A stretch of 64,000 nucleotides of DNA. Source: Acanthosoma haemorrhoidale (lineage: Eukaryota > Arthropoda > Insecta > Hemiptera > Acanthosomatidae). The notes under the pieces were generated by a model. That model made no database searches and had not been told where the DNA came from. It worked only from the letters and a program-made list of their open reading frames with translations. The stretch lies in the NCBI GenBank assembly GCA_930367205.1, contig OV884013.1, positions 90,645,333-90,709,332 on the forward strand. The letters are read 5' to 3'. Both the position numbers and the translations under genes were made by a program. Positions 20,691-31,833 of the stretch are shown here, piece after piece (the stretch's first letter is position 1; the number at the start of each line of letters is the position of its first letter).

Positions 20691-23600
20691 ACCGACTACT
20701 GTCAGGTAAAATAAGACCTGAAGGCTGAGTTACCCTTAGGTAACAAAAAAAATGTTTTAGGTCTGAACATATTATTGTAATTCATTAAAATAACGTTTAA
20801 TAAGTCAATTAAATTTAAAACAATTAATAACAATTGTATTGAAGTTACCAAATATAGTTTGGGGTTGAGACAAAGCATACATGTAATAGCCGAAGAAATA
20901 TTACATTAATCGTTTTTGTTTGTTTGATGGATTAAACTATCCTTTACTTTTATCCATTGTCAACATCCTGGATGTTCTTGTCCCACCATAACCCCTATTT
21001 GCTAGCTGTCTCTCTTGATAACATAATTTGAAAATAATGCTTTTTAATAGCCAATTAATGGTTATATAACATAGTCCATCATCAGTATTAAGCCCTTTAT
21101 GTGCAGTTTATTTTGAGGTTCTTTTCTTTCTAAAACTGTATCTATACTTAGGGATAGTGGGATAATAGTGGGATAGTTTGCTAGGATGTAAACACACTTA
21201 AAACCACTTGAAACACCAGTGTAACCTCTTAAAGCCGATTGAAATTTTGAAGATAAATATTGTTTGACGACTAATTGTTGAACGATAAACCCACAAACGG
21301 CCCTATATTAGTTAAGGTCTGCACCTGAGGTAGGACTTGAATAGTATAATTAGATAATGTCAACTTGCTTGATCATATAAGTAAATTTTGTAGGACGATA
21401 AGGGGGGGGGCGGCAGAACTAATTTTACTACCTTATACGAGATAACTACATTATTTCTCGTCAAAAAACTTTTTATTTTTAACCAAATGCATGACTAGTA
21501 TTTTAAACTCATTGTATAACCTAAGTATCCTTAAATTCATTATTTTATTTTTACTCATTAGGAACTACTGTTTGTTAATACAACAGTAATAATTTTATTT
21601 TAAATATGTTGTTGAAAAAAGTTTGTGAATTGTCGTCCTAATTACTAGCTAGGGTGCTTACCTGAAGTTTTTGGATTGAAAAAATTTACTTATTCAGCTC
21701 GACTAATCTAGCACCAATATTCTAGAGTGGTGTAGGTATTGTAATGTCATAATGAAGAAAAACTAGTTACGGAAGAAGAGATTCACCCACCAAATGGGCA
21801 TTATCGACCGTTTTTCATTTCCTGCATATCTCTAAGTACTATCGAACAGACTTTTCTAAGATTCCGGGAGAAATGAGGAAGAAGCTAGCCAGAATCATAC
21901 AGGATAACAAAATCTCATACTGCATTTTATGTTCAATCTAAACTGATCATTTTCTTCTCACCATAATTCCATTTGTGTAAATGTATCATTACCACCTGTG
22001 AATGTTATTCAAAATACTTCTTCCCTCTTATTCTTAAGTCCACTACTCGTTAAATTTATTTCACACATGTCTGATTGTTGTGAAATATGACGTGAAACTA
22101 AAAAACAAACTTTATTCTATGAGCAATTCCCCCTTAGAATAAAAATACAGCTTACATTTGTCTGCATGTATATAATAGACACATGTTAACCCACAGTATT
22201 GGTATTGTTCTGTAAATATAAACTGTAAATGTTAAATTATCGTATTTACGTTTAATAAATATATCGCTTGAAACAAAATCGAATTCCTTTCAAAAAACAT
22301 TGAATAATTCCCCCCCCCCCCAAAAAAAAAACCTCTTTTAAGCTCGTTATATCCGTAATGAAGCCAGAAATCAACCTGAGATAGACTAGTAAACAATTAA
22401 TTTTCATGTGATACTTTTACAATAATTTGATAGTAAAAAGAGGCAATTTAAAATTATGGAAGTATAAATTCTTGGAAGATAATAGATTTTATTATTCCAT
22501 TCTACATAATTGGATCGACGGAAGATGTTCAAACGTTGATGATGTTGTATTGATGTAAGGAGTATTAAATTTTAATTTCATACTACGGATATATGCCACA
22601 ATATTCAATTAAATATATTGTCTATTGAGAAGCCCAAGGATATTAAAGTCTGTTAAAGTAGGTGACGGGGGAAAATACTTATTATTGAATGTTAGACATA
22701 AATATAAGCCACCCTGGACGGAAAATATATAAAGTAATTTAAAAATTAGATTTGAATAGCTATGGACAGTACCACAATGATTCACTCTGGATGTATTTAT
22801 CTTTTTTTTTCATTAGGAAACTATTCAATTTCATAAAAAAAAGAACATTCCGGAAGAGCGACTTAACTGCTTAGATTAGATTAAAACTTCAGGTGGGCTT
22901 CTTTTTACGTGCTTCTTCCATACCCTAATTAATATGAAGGCGGAACTTTTTAAGTGGTTAGACGTTCCTAAAGAAGTTCCAGCAAGAAGTTGAAACTTCC
23001 CTTCGACTTGGGACAACGTGAAATGCTTAAAATGTATGGTGCTGAATAAATACTGCGTCCTCCTTTTTGAAATTTTGCTACTCGACCTCGGATAATTTGT
23101 TAGAAAATTATGATAGAGCTACTGGCCTTTAAAATGACCCTATCATAATTTTAACATTCTGGCTAAAATAATTATTTCTAATATAATAATGTTATACAAG
23201 TGTTTATTTGTGAGATTGTTAAAATACGCTTATCTTATTGTAACAATAAAAGATATGTTACATAGACAAGGTTATGTCACCATAAGTTTTCAATGAGGCA
23301 CACCCACTGGGGGAGGTCTTGTCAACCTAGTCACTGGGCGACGAACGGCAGAAAGAGATAAACTTGTGGCCTTTGACCATTGCTGGTGGTCTAGTAGGGA
23401 GCCAGCTTAATTCTTGTTTGTTTATTGATCTGACTCAATGAGATCTAAGATGGTGTTACCCGACAGTGCATTTTGTTCGGGAGAAATATAAGAGGCTAGG
23501 TATTATAGGTAGTTTACGTGGAATGACCACGAGTTCACACTCCGTAGATGAAGGTAGGCAAAAACCGTCTGGATCTCAAAGGAGACTGTGAACTAGAAAG

Positions 23601-23720
23601 AGGCAAATACTACTAGGTACATTTTGTAGGGGTCCAGAAGCCGTCATTTGCATGGAAGGTGTATCTTCCGAAATATGCTAGGTTAGAGGGCAGTGGCTAG
23701 GAAACTCAACTAGGAATATT
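20691..23720. other. AT-rich filler; less AT-rich, unidentified 23280-23720
   Basis: Homopolymers occur near 21401 (G) and 22309 (C, then A). The last 450 bp are less AT-rich and could belong to the same LINE as 23735, but I found no readable frame. Confidence 0.4.
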
Positions 23721-23734
23721 GTGGAGCCAGACAG

Positions 23735-23955
23735 CACCGATGCTAAATGTAGCGTACCCTTCTACATTACAAACTCATCTCTTAGCAATGTTCTCAATGT
23801 TCCAAAATTCCTTGACCTCATACCCTTCAGAGTCTTCAAATTTCACGAAATCCTATCTGTTTGTCTCAATCCTCTAGTCAACTCTTTGTCCATTAATACT
23901 CATCTTAACCATTATCCTCGTTGCCTAAAACGGCGTTGACCCCGTGATCTATTGT
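23735..23955 (+). pseudogene. Jockey ORF2 C-terminus (family X)
   Basis: About 70 codons at the end of a Jockey ORF2: PFYITNSSLSNVLNVPKFLD, LIPFRVFKFHEILS, LNPLVNSL and RCLKRR, then TGA, then PRDLL and a natural TAA. It parallels the Jk-A end (APYYVSN, LNIPYILELIP, RRLKRQWPRDLL) but is clearly diverged, so it is a separate family. The TGA replaces the Trp of RLKRxWPRDLL. What follows (23956-24493) is its presumed 3' UTR, repeat X. Confidence 0.72.
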
Positions 23956-24493
23956 AAATAGAAATTTATCCCATGGGGTCCTGCACTGGTCATTATCCCA
24001 ACTCACTTATTGAGCCTCAACGGCTCTCTTGCCCTCTGTGTAGTTTTCACCACACGGCGAAACGCTCAGAAGGTTGGTGAGGGGAGCTCTACTGATTCCG
24101 GCCCTTTCACTAGGTTAATGGGGCGATCGCCTAGAGAATATCATGTTTTTGCACTATTTTAGCCCTCCACTCCCCTAGCGTTTCGACCATCACCAAAGCA
24201 ATTTGTAGTAAACTCTCACTGGTAGTCAAATTATTTCAAATAATATGGTGTCGTTTTCAAATATTAGAAGCTTCTAACCCTCATTTAATACTCCCCTCCT
24301 TGCTTCCTAAAACACCCTTCCTACTAAATGATACACAGGCAGATATTATATGACAGTCACTGAGGAATGTGAATGGCATAACTGTTTTATTCTTTCATGT
24401 TTTTATTTTATATCTTAATTAATGAAGATCTTTTAAATAATGAAAGTTTTTTTTATTCTATAGTCTAGAATTATGTGTTCTGAATCATTGTAC
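23956..24493 (+). repeat. Repeat X, plus copy, left part (split by Jk-A)
   Basis: Follows the family-X ORF2 stop directly, so it is probably its 3' UTR. From about 24145 it matches 20690-20283 in reverse. It is interrupted at AGCTCAGTTTTT by the Jk-A copy and resumes at 25764 with the duplicated AGCTCAGTTTTT followed by ATGTTATTTA. Confidence 0.8.
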
Positions 24494-24505
24494 AGCTCAG
24501 TTTTT

Positions 24506-25763
24506 TTTACAGGATTGTTAATTCCTTTATTGTGCAATAATTACAATCTGCCTTTTATAAGGCAATAAGTAATTAAGATATATGCTCTCATTCATACAAT
24601 ATTTACAGTTCATCATTCACTCGCTCATTCATACAATATTTACAGTTCATCATTCACTCGCTCATTCATACAATATTTACAGACAGCCCAGAGACCCCCC
24701 AAATCCACCGCAAAGAGAAAGCGGAGTCTTGGGAAGTCCCCCACGCTCCTCCGTCAGCCGCGTCACTGGATACTAGCCAGTGGAGGCTGACCAAGAGCGC
24801 GAGAGCCACAGACGCTCAGGACATGATTGGAGAGACTGGCCATTGCCAGGACTCCCACTGTCACGCGTTTATAGCAGGTCACGAGGCCACTGCCGTTTCA
24901 GTCTCCGAGGAGGATTATAGGGATGAGTGGCGCAGTGCATTGACTGTGCTACAGGATTAGGGTGGTTGGAAAGGCTACTGTGGAATTTCGTAAACTTGGA
25001 AGGGATGAGTTCTAGAATGTAGGGTATATTAAGGTCGTTATGAAGGGTTTTGTTGCTGACATAATAAGGGGCATTTACTATTGTTCTCAGGACTTTTGAT
25101 TGAAAGGATTGGATACGCTTGATGTTAGACTTTTTTGCTGTCTCCATAGCTCTATTCCGTATGTCCAGATTGGTTTAAGTATAACTTTGTAGATTAGTAG
25201 TTTATTTTCTATTGAGAGATGGGATGTCCTTTGAAGTAGTCTGTACAGTTGTCCAAAGCGTCTGTTTAGTTCTTGTCTTTTTAGTCTCGTATGTGGGTTC
25301 CAGGTCAGTCGTTTGTCAAGATGGAAGCCTAAGTACCGTACTGTCTCGGATACAGGGAGAGGAATAGAATTAAAATAAACTAGTGGACCAGACTTGCGAC
25401 AAAGGGTGAAGGTAATGTGGGAGCATTTTGCTTCATTAACTTTGATCCGCCATTGATTGCACCAATACTCGATCTCGTCAAGGTGTTTTTGAAGGTTATG
25501 GGATGCTATGTCGGGGTCTGGATGGGATGACAAGACTGCAGTGTCATCTGCAAATGTGGCCAAGAAGGTATTGGGAGTAGAGGAGACATCAGCGGTGTAT
25601 AGGTTATAGAGGATGGGGCCCAGGACACTGCCCTGTGGAACTCCTGCACTTATGGGATAGTAGTTAGAGTATTCTAAACCACAGCGGACTTGGAAGAAGC
25701 GGTTTGAAAGGTAGGACTGTAGGATTAGGAAAAGGGTCTGTGGTAAATATCTTTTGAGCTTAG
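24506..25763 (-). mobile_element. Jk-A LINE, 5'-truncated, with 12-bp target-site duplication
   Basis: Minus-strand copy with RT from the block before GVPQGSVLGP through the C-terminus, the 3' UTR and an A-rich tail. It is flanked by identical 12-bp AGCTCAGTTTTT at 24494-24505 and 25764-25775. The uninterrupted target is seen in repeat X at about 20283-20330 and in a partial copy near 26130-26165. In the 3' UTR a 37-bp unit is duplicated (24590-24663). The hairpin GCCTT/AAGGC is at 24550-24563. Confidence 0.93.
24869..25763 (-). pseudogene. Jk-A ORF2, RT palm to C-terminus, one frameshift
   Basis: RT fragment, open without stops from the edge to 25087. In order it reads KLKRYLPQTLFLILQSYLSN, AGVPQGSVLGPILYNLYTAD, ATFADDTAVLSSHPD with both catalytic Asp, WCNQWRIKVNEAKCSH, VRYLGFHLDKRLTWNPHT and LLIYKVILKPIWTYGIELW. 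A one-base loss near 25145 shifts the frame. The rest continues as TAKKSNIKRIQSFQSKVLRT and ends RLKRQWPRDLL at the TAA at 24871-24869. With only one lesion in about 295 codons it is among the younger copies, but it lacks the N-terminal RT motifs and the endonuclease. Confidence 0.9.
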
Positions 25764-25775
25764 AGCTCAGTTTTT

Positions 25776-26165
25776 ATGTTATTTATCTATCCCATTGTCA
25801 CTACTTTCTATAAGGTCCTAAAAATCTTCTAATAGATCGAAATTTAGAAGGTTTAGTCCACAACGCCTAAAAATCTACTGATTGATTGTTGGTTAAATAC
25901 AGTAAAGAGATGGTTAGTAAAAATAGATTAAGCATCACAAAAGTCATTCCTAGAACTTCCACTACATATTTAAATTCACGTGACCATTGTCACCATTTTC
26001 CACCATTGTGCAAATAAAAAACTACTGACTAAAAATAAAAATTAATATATTTTAAATAACGAAAGAAAAATAATTGAGGCAACTGATCCATGACCCAATT
26101 CTTTTATTCCATGGTCTACAAATATATGCTCTGGATCATTGTCCAACTTAGTTTTTATGTTATTT
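25776..26165 (+). repeat. Repeat X remainder and a second partial copy
   Basis: 25776-25790 closes the interrupted X copy. Near 26030-26165 X-like text returns (TTTTAAATAACGAAAG, then GGATCATTGTCCAACTTAGT and TTTTATGTTATTTA), so a diverged partial copy lies in tandem. The stretch between is AT-rich and unidentified. Confidence 0.6.
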
Positions 26166-26169
26166 AATC

Positions 26170-27796
26170 CTCAGCAAACCAACAAAATACAATTTTAGCA
26201 ATTTCTTGCATGTATCTTCATAAAAAGCTTAATCTAATGTTTGAAGCCATTTGAGAAACTATAATGTGTAGAGGAATGTCGTCCATTTATAGCCCCTTAG
26301 CAGGGACAATTGTCTTCAAGAAGAGGGAATGGAACCCATTCATGGCCAAATGGCTCTTGGGCCAAATCGATAGAGTTTTCTGCTTCCATCTCATGTTAGT
26401 CCCACTGAAGGGCGACAAGCTAGTCTATATATCATTCTAGAGTCAATGCAAGGATCCAAGGTAAAATACCAAATAAATCAATTAATTGTTTATACCTGTA
26501 TATACATAAATACATGTACATACTTTTTTTGTTAGTTACTTTCAATGAGTCACTTTTGATGAACAATAAATAAATTTATGTGTAAATAATTGCAATGATG
26601 TAATCGATTTACTTGTTTATGCGCTTGTTTTTTAAAAAAATACAATTATGAAAGTATCAAATAATTACATGATTTAAATCATAAAAGGGAGGATTGAAAC
26701 TTTTAAATGTGTTTAAAATTTGAATGTTGGTGGATTGTAATGATGCGTCTAAGTTATGAGGTTTAAATGGTTTTGTCTTCATGCTCCGATGAGGTATAGT
26801 GCCCTATAAAACACTATTTACAACCACCACCTGACATGTGGGACTGGCGTCCTTGGGCCGTGGCTGGTTCCGTGGAACCTGGTGTTTTCTCTCAACCTTA
26901 CGTACTATCTTGGACTCTCATCGAAGGGATCCCAAAATTGATAAACAACGGTATTCATGACCCGAAGGTTATACACCATAATAAATACACATTACGCAAA
27001 CATCATTCGAAACTAAAAACTTTTCTTGGAAGATTAATTAATCCAACAATGATTTATTGATCTGTAACAACTTAGTGTGTGAACTAAATTCATTTATTTA
27101 TAAATTCTTTGAAAAACTACTATTTTTATATAATATTCCGGGCCGTCTAATCGCTAAAGTAAAACATCACACAAAAGACATTATCAGGATCTTGACTAGA
27201 TTTTTTTTAAGTTTTAAGGATCTTATTTTTATAAACTTATCATATCATTATCGAGCAGGTACAGGATATTCACTTCATTGCAACTAAATCGTAAATTCTC
27301 CCCCTCTGTTACACTGTTGTAATATTTTTTTGGAAAATATTTCTTAATTTGTAACAACGAGATATTGTATAACTTGATGTAGTCAACGGAGAAAAGAATA
27401 CTATGACTGAAATGAAAACTCGGGCTGATCGTTAATTCGCCAGCCCATTGCATTGCTGACATTAAACGAACAATACGATTATATCCTTCAAAAAGTTTTT
27501 TTTTTTTTTTAACCCATATCCCCATGTTAAAAAAATATTTATAGAATTCTCTATAGATTCTACAAACGAATCTATTTACAAGTTATTCGCTATATTTTAT
27601 GTATCTTGGCTACATTTTATACTAATTTTGATAATTAGATCTAGTCAATTTATTATAATTAACAACTTAGTGTAGCAGCTCAACTATAGTGATACCCACA
27701 GTACGCAGCGTGCTTATCCTTCCATTACTGAGAAAATAGCCACAATTTATGATATATCTTTATTTAAACTACTGTTTATATAATTAGCAGGTAAGA
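26170..27796. other. AT-rich filler; ORF 26836-27060 unidentified
   Basis: The start of the 26836 ORF (MWDWRPWAVAGSVEPG) is GC-richer than its surroundings, but no family is recognised and its second half is AT-rich. Not supported as a gene. Confidence 0.35.
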
Positions 27797-28130
27797 TGGC
27801 AACTCTCTAGATCTGGGAAAGCAGACCAAATGGTGGACATTACGTCCCATGGCCAACCAACAACAAGCCTCTGACGGGGACCCATCACTGCTATCCAACT
27901 AAATGAGCTTGCACTACATGCCTAGAGAGAGTCTAGGCTCAGCCTTCACTGGACTCTCACCACTGCACCGCAACATTTCCACCTCTACCAAGGCTTCCCA
28001 CACTCCTTAATTCCCTCACTCCACCTTCAAACAGGTACTCCTAGTAAAAGGATCCGCTCACCTCAAATAAATTCCTTTATTTATCCCTTATCCATAATCT
28101 TAAAAATTTGAGAGCTAAGGGAAAAACAAA
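27797..28130 (+). mobile_element. Jk-C 3' end fragment
   Basis: Plus-strand piece with the last 20 or so ORF2 codons (equivalent of RWQLTRSSKADQMVDIT) and the whole 3' UTR. It aligns with 29640-29345 and 47821-47530. It has the hairpin GCCTAGA/TCTAGGC at 27920-27938 and ends TTTGAGAGCTAAGGGAAAAA. No complete gene. Confidence 0.85.
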
Positions 28131-28134
28131 ATTA

Positions 28135-29344
28135 TATTAATTCAAACGTCATTTTTTTAATATAAACAACACATTTGTTTATTATGTCATAAATAAAATC
28201 ATTAGTGAATAATACGACAAGTATTGACTGCAAGCATCATTCGTTATTGCCCGTCGTCTGTTGGTTTGTGGTTTCACAGGACTGCCTGAGGGATGTGTCG
28301 CCGTCGCATGTGGATGCTCACGTCATGAATATTAGATGTGTTTTCCCGCTCCAGTGTTTTATTATTGTTATTCTAGATTACCACCTGCTATTGGTCTATA
28401 GGTTGTTTTTTTCTCTAGTGAAATATCGTCTTGTGAAACAGTTTAAATAAGCTCAAATTGCATTCGCATGCTACCAATTAAAGATAAGTTAACCTATTGC
28501 TGAAAAATGAAAACAATAATAAAACGTTGATTGATTTTTTTTAGATATCAATCATTCCTGACATCAGAAAGTATTAAATATATGAGATATATTGTAAATT
28601 TCCTAAATTATCAGAAAACAGATTTCAGCTAGATCTATCAAAGCCATAATTACTGGTTCAATTATTTATAATAATTTAAACATTCCAATACCTTTCTTCT
28701 GTTTGTACGATCGTTTTAAATCCTTTTGACAGACATAGTACGCACCTAATTAATAATGATAACCTTATCATATCATTATCACCTAACCATATACTAGCTA
28801 CGGCACTAATTCTCAACCTAACATTGATCAGATGTACCCAACCCAAGGGCACCATAACACCTGGTGACCGTTTCACTTGTTCCCGTGACCATTGTTCTTA
28901 TATTTATTAATTGATGACAAACAGATAAATATTGGCAAATCTATTTTAAAATAATTATTTATTATTTGTTATCACCCTTAAATGATTTTAAAACCAGTTG
29001 GAAAAGCGATCTAAACAGTTTGATAATAAATTGTTCGAGGAGTAAAATTATAAAACAAAGAACGGGAGCTAGAAATTTCAAAACGTCAGAAAGACATTGC
29101 CGAAAATCCAAAGTATCATATAAAAAGTTTTGAAACATAGTAGTCGATACTTGAAAAAAAAAAACGCCATATAACATAACTGTAAAATCACATTATAGAT
29201 CCTTATTTACAGATGATCATTTTGATTATTGCTTACCACATAACCACATTGACTTTGATATTTATATTTTTATAGACAATTTTCATACTATATTCATTTG
29301 TTTTACATAAGAATACTACCAATTTTTATAGTTTTTGTTCTTCT
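28135..29344. other. AT-rich filler, nothing firmly recognised
   Basis: A possible acceptor (GTTGGTTTGTGGTTTCACAG, near 28279) is followed by DCLRDVSPSHVDAHVMNIR in one frame. This is too short to call an exon. Confidence 0.35.
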
Positions 29345-29599
29345 AAGCTCTCTACTTAGAAGATTAGGGATAAGGAAAAAATAAGGAATATTTGGGTTGA
29401 GCGGATCCTTGTACTAGGAGTACCAGCTTGAAGGTGGTGTGAGGGAATTAAGGAGTGTGGGAAGCCTCGGTAGAGGTTGGTTGTTGGGGTACAGTGGTGA
29501 GAGTCCACTGGTGGCTGGGCCTAGAGTCCCTCTAGGCATGTAGTGCAGTCTTATTTAGTTGGATAGCAGTGATGAGTGCCCGTTAGAGGCTTGTTGTTT

Positions 29600-31005
29600 A
29601 TGGGCCAAGCGCCGTGATGTCCACCATTTGGTCCGCTTTACTCGATCTTGTGAGTTGCCATCGTGCCGGTAGCGGTGGGGGTGTCATGTCTCGGAACAGA
29701 GGGTTTTGGCCATGTTTCATCGAGTCAAAGAACTTGATGTGTCTTCTTTGGATGGCTTAGGTGATGGTGGGGACTTCGAACTTTTCTTGGATGTCGGGAG
29801 CCTTCATATCACGAAAAGGTATGCCATAGTGCCGTGCGGAGGATTTTGTTCTGGAAGCTCTGGAGTCGAGTTATTGTGCTAGTGTGTAGGAATCGGAAGA
29901 GTGGTGTCCCAAACAGTAGAGCTAGCCTCAGGACGCTCTTATATATTAACAGTTTCAGCCGAAGGGATATGCTCTGGGTTGTGATGAGATGCTGGAGAGA
30001 GAGGTAAGTCCTGCGTACTCTTTTCAATTTCTTCTGCAAGTGTGTGCCGAACGTCATGTGTCTGCCTAGGTTGATGCCTAGGTAGTGGATGCTGTTGGCA
30101 AGTTTGCATTCAGTTCCGTCTATGGTGAAGCTGGTTGGACGCTTCTGTTTTCCATGCTGGAAACAGAAGATGATACCCTGAGTCTTGGCTGGGTTCACCT
30201 GAATGTGGACAGCTCGCAGCCTGTCGTTGATTAATTTACTGGCTCCCTCTGCAGCCTTTAGAGCTTTCGTTGGGTTGAGGCTGATGCTGTAGACTCCTAT
30301 ATCGTCCGCATATGCCGCTACCTCACAATTGGAGTATGATGCTCCTACTATGTGCGCGGTGTAGATGTTGAAGAGTAGGGGTCCCAACACCGACCCTCGG
30401 GGAACTCCGTCGATGAAATCTCTTCTGGTGGTCGATACGGCTCCTATTCACACAGAAAATGTTCTGCCTGCTAGATAGGAAGACATGATGTTCTGGAGCT
30501 GCGCAGGAAATTCGTGCTTGTGCAGGCGTTGCAGGAGTGTGCGATGATCTACAGAGTCGAATGCTTTCGTACTGTCAAGGGAGATCATCGCAGTGACTCT
30601 GTTGTTTCGCATGTTCGTTGCAACGTGCCGCTGCAGTTTCACTAGATTGCAGTCCGAGCTGAGTCCTTTAGTGAAGCCGGTCTGTCGAGGTGGTATGAAG
30701 TCTTGAGCGTCACAGTGTCTGGCGAGATGGTCGTAGAGAATCCTCTCGTATATTATGGACAATTTGGTTAGCAGACTGATGGGTCTGTAGTGAGCTGGCT
30801 CATATCCATTCTTGGCCGGTTTCGACAGTGGGACGACAACGGCATGCTTCCACGTCTGGGGAAAATAGTGTAGTCTCAGTGAAGAGTTGAGGATGTTCAC
30901 TATGTGAGATATCCCCTTCCGTGGCAGCTGCTTCAGAAGGATGTTTTGGATGTTGTCATCCCCTTGTGGTCTGTTGCCTCTGGTGCGACGAATGATTGCC
31001 ACAAC
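29600..31005 (-). pseudogene. Jk-C reverse transcriptase, nearly intact
   Basis: Polymerase domain of a LINE ORF2. One frame runs from 31005 to 29809 with a single stop, TGA at 30450-30448, where relatives have Arg (SVRIG). It contains QNILLKQLPRKGISH, HYRPISLLTKLSIIYERI, PPRQTGFTKGLSSD, TAMISLDSTKAFDSVDH (motif A), GSVLGPLLFNIYTAHIVG, YADDIGVYS (catalytic) and IHYLGINLGRHMTF. GVPRGS replaces the usual GVPQGS. A one-base insertion near 29815 and a later TAA break the C-terminal domain, which still reads IQRRHIKFFDS, PPPLPARWQLTR and MVDITALGP. The CGA-to-TGA change fits ordinary C-to-T decay. Confidence 0.9.
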
Positions 31006-31365
31006 TTTTTTTTTTTTTTTCAAAACCTCTTTATTTATAATATATATACAATGACAAAAATAAATTTAGAATTACAGCTGTCTCCTCGTGCTGCATTCGC
31101 AGATGCATTCGAAGGAGTGCATAAAATATGATACTTTATATATTGTATGTAATATATTGTATATATAAATATTTCAGATTGTTATTAAAAAGTCCAATGC
31201 ACATACACTCACTAGGTGATGAGGCTCACCTTCAGCTTGCAACCATGGAAAACACTAACACTAAAACCTAAAACTAGAACCTAAGGCTAAAGCGTTCCAG
31301 CCGTGACAGCGTCCTGCCATCGATGGGGGAACGGATCGGGGGTGTTAAACACCGGGTTTGTTAAG
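31006..31365 (-). mobile_element. Jk-B 3' end nested inside Jk-C
   Basis: In sense orientation it starts in the last ORF2 codons (AACAAACCCGGTGTTTAACA, then CCCCCATCGATGGCA, the PHRW end). It has the first Jk-B hairpin AGGTGA/TCACCT at 31214-31231 and ends AATAAAGAGGTTTTG and 14 or more As. Flanks are an imperfect 15-bp duplication, AATGATTGCCACAAC at 30991-31005 and TATTATGGCTACAAC at 31366-31380. In frame the host RT reads HQVVAII on one side and VVAII on the other, which confirms the duplication. Confidence 0.88.
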
Positions 31366-31380
31366 TATTATGGCTACAAC

Positions 31381-31833
31381 CTGGTGGTAGGAGGTATATA
31401 TAGTGGTGAGGATTGGGGTCTGCCGGTCGGGCGCTGTGATTGGCTCACTGTCTCTATCCCCTCTCAAGTGGTCGTCGTGGTGGAGTATGTCTGCCTGCTC
31501 TGCAACAGACATGAGCTGCCCGTTGTTTACCAGTCTTACAGTGTTTTTCTTGGTTCCAGATGTTTTAACCAGCCGCCAAAATGCTTTGTAGTCACTGTGT
31601 AAACTGCGGAGACGGTCATCCCACATATAGCTCTTCCACTAGATCATCAGAGATGTTATTTGGGTAGTTAGAGCGTTTAGCACAGGCCTCAGATCTTTGT
31701 TTTTCGTCCGGAACCTCCTGTTTTTAATATTATTACGTTGCCGTATCAGTTACATAATGTGTTCTGGTGGCTTCCTCAGAGAAATCGGTACCGGGGCGAA
31801 CTTCGGTATGGAGACATCAGCAGCTCGGACAAT
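31381..31833 (-). pseudogene. Jk-C pre-RT linker, upstream part of the split RT
   Basis: Continuation of the RT ORF beyond the nested insertion: MWDDRLRSLHSDYKAFWRLV, VRLVNNGQLMSVAEQADIL and YHQVVAII. Upstream it is readable to about 31833 with two stops. It matches the left-edge copy (VWEDRLTSLHGDHKQLWKLV) closely, so both belong to one family. No endonuclease sequence is present because the copy starts downstream of it. Confidence 0.82.

Larger units (their letters stand above)
29345..31833 (-). mobile_element. Jk-C LINE, RT plus 3' UTR, interrupted by a Jk-B copy
   Basis: Best-preserved RT of the window. The 5' truncation lies in the pre-RT linker (AADVSIPKFAPVPISLRKPP), aligned with 890 in the left-edge copy. 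At 31006-31365 the reading frame is split by a Jk-B 3' end inserted in the same orientation. The 3' UTR carries the hairpin GCCTAGAG/CTCTAGGC at 29519-29537 and ends GAGAGCTTAGAAG plus an A-rich tail near 29345. The lesions are few, which suggests relative youth. Confidence 0.9.

Noticed and set aside
22309..22331. C and A homopolymer (with others near 13162, 21401, 43224) as a functional signal
   Set aside because: Simple homopolymers with no consistent context; may partly be sequencing noise.
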